56,348 nt of DNA from Alphaproteobacteria bacterium. Its GTDB lineage: Bacteria; Pseudomonadota; Alphaproteobacteria; Micropepsales; Micropepsaceae. The notes below the pieces were generated by a model that worked only from the letters and a program-made list of their open reading frames with translations, did not search any database and was not told the DNA's origin. A program made the position numbers and the translations under genes. This document shows, piece by piece, positions 56,200 to 56,348 of the stretch (positions within the stretch are counted from its first letter, which is position 1; each line of letters starts with the position of its first letter). The DNA lies in NCBI GenBank assembly GCA_947474565.1, contig CANJIS010000015.1:1-56348 (forward strand). The letters run 5' to 3'.

Positions 56200-56226
56200 T
56201 GGCCTGCCGGATATTTTGTACCAGGG
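56200..56226 (+). repeat. Probable terminal inverted repeat of the right IS3-family element
   Basis: TGGCCTGCC at the tip, then TACCAGGG, resembling the left-hand tip TGATCTGCC...TCCAGGG on the minus strand near 148. It lies 10 bases outside the transposase stop, which is a normal distance. Confidence 0.45.
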
Positions 56227-56235
56227 TGAGTGAGA

Positions 56236-56348
56236 CTACTGCATAGCTGGCGTTCCATCCAGATGGGGTGGCACGGGCATAAAAGCCTGCGGCGCTGGCG
56301 GTCGATATTCCAGCGATGAATGGGGTCTGACGGTGTTGTAGTGGTGGC
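56236..56348 (-). mobile_element. IS3-family transposase OrfB, C-terminal fragment
   Basis: The minus strand enters at 56348 and reads HHYNTVRPHSSLEYRPPAPQ then AFMPVPPHLDGTPAMQ and a TAG at 56238-56236. YNTVRPHSSLGYRPPAP is the hallmark end of IS3-family DDE transposases. The element runs out of the window, in the same orientation as the OrfA fragment at 1-85, and the two could be the ends of identical copies. Confidence 0.88.

Noticed and set aside
1-56348. A giant composite transposon bounded by the two IS3 elements
   Set aside because: The cargo is dominated by chromosomal housekeeping genes (gltBD, yidC, dnaX, dap genes). A contig ending at repeats is simpler.
1-56348. CRISPR array, toxin-antitoxin pair or restriction-modification genes
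   Set aside because: I looked for regularly spaced repeats and for typical small gene pairs and methylase motifs, and saw none.

Overview
The window reads as a chromosomal segment of a GC-rich alphaproteobacterium. Three things point there: an SRP RNA with the alphaproteobacterial core (minus strand, about 45491-45588), a direct-repeat SOS operator GAAC-N7-GAAC at the imuA start, and gene content (ImuA, DUF2336, DUF1036, TAXI binding protein, long GltB). A member of or near Rhizomicrobium/Micropepsales is a guess only. Both ends lie in IS3-family insertion sequences in the same orientation: an OrfA start at 1-85 and an OrfB tail at 56236-56348. The piece may therefore simply be a contig that ends at repeats.

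Layout. 546-5890: secreted alpha/beta hydrolase, FAD-dependent dehydrogenase, Rrf2 regulator joined to a decapitated cysA, FKBP lipoprotein. 5910-10568: TonB-dependent receptor, MlaA, orphan CpsD-like ATPase. 10629-16727: gltBD. 16869-18239: imuA, broken imuB and a broken opposite-strand gene. 18393-26390: YkgJ-like protein, lactate permease, malate synthase G, M3 peptidase, AI-2E-type permease, tRNA-Arg(ACG). 26655-29586: lipoprotein and gamma-glutamyltransferase. 29847-34907: compact rpmH-rnpA-yidD-yidC-engB-argB-DUF1036 run. 34922-39777: DUF2336, HAD nucleotidase, dapD-dapE-murI. 39774-45588: truA-fmt-def, rmuC, recR-dnaX-ffs. 45658-54011: TauE, a small protein, pheA-kdsB, cytochrome c, hydroxyacid dehydrogenase, C40 and M17 peptidases, GST, TAXI protein. 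54179-56348: broken TPR lipoprotein, a lower-GC outer membrane protein gene with a poly-G frame break, and the second IS.

Most genes are ordinary housekeeping ones: ammonia assimilation (GltBD), lysine/peptidoglycan precursors (DapD, DapE, MurI), arginine (ArgB), phenylalanine (PheA), Kdo activation (KdsB), RNA and protein maturation (RnpA, TruA, Fmt, Def), membrane insertion (YidC/YidD/SRP RNA) and replication/repair (DnaX, RecR, RmuC). Many are translationally coupled by 1-8 base overlaps.

The unusual signal is a set of gene breakages in an otherwise dense, intact neighbourhood. cysA has lost its P-loop exactly at the Rrf2 junction. imuB and a convergent polysaccharide-type gene are fused tail to tail. 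A DUF1036 gene has a small frameshifting loss. A TadD-like lipoprotein has an amber codon and no 3' end. The terminal outer membrane protein is split at a G8 tract. They could be real reductive deletions, phase variation at G8, or assembly artefacts. A two-copy palindromic intergenic repeat with a compensatory base change is the other item I could not explain from the genes. I did not find a clear new multi-gene system.
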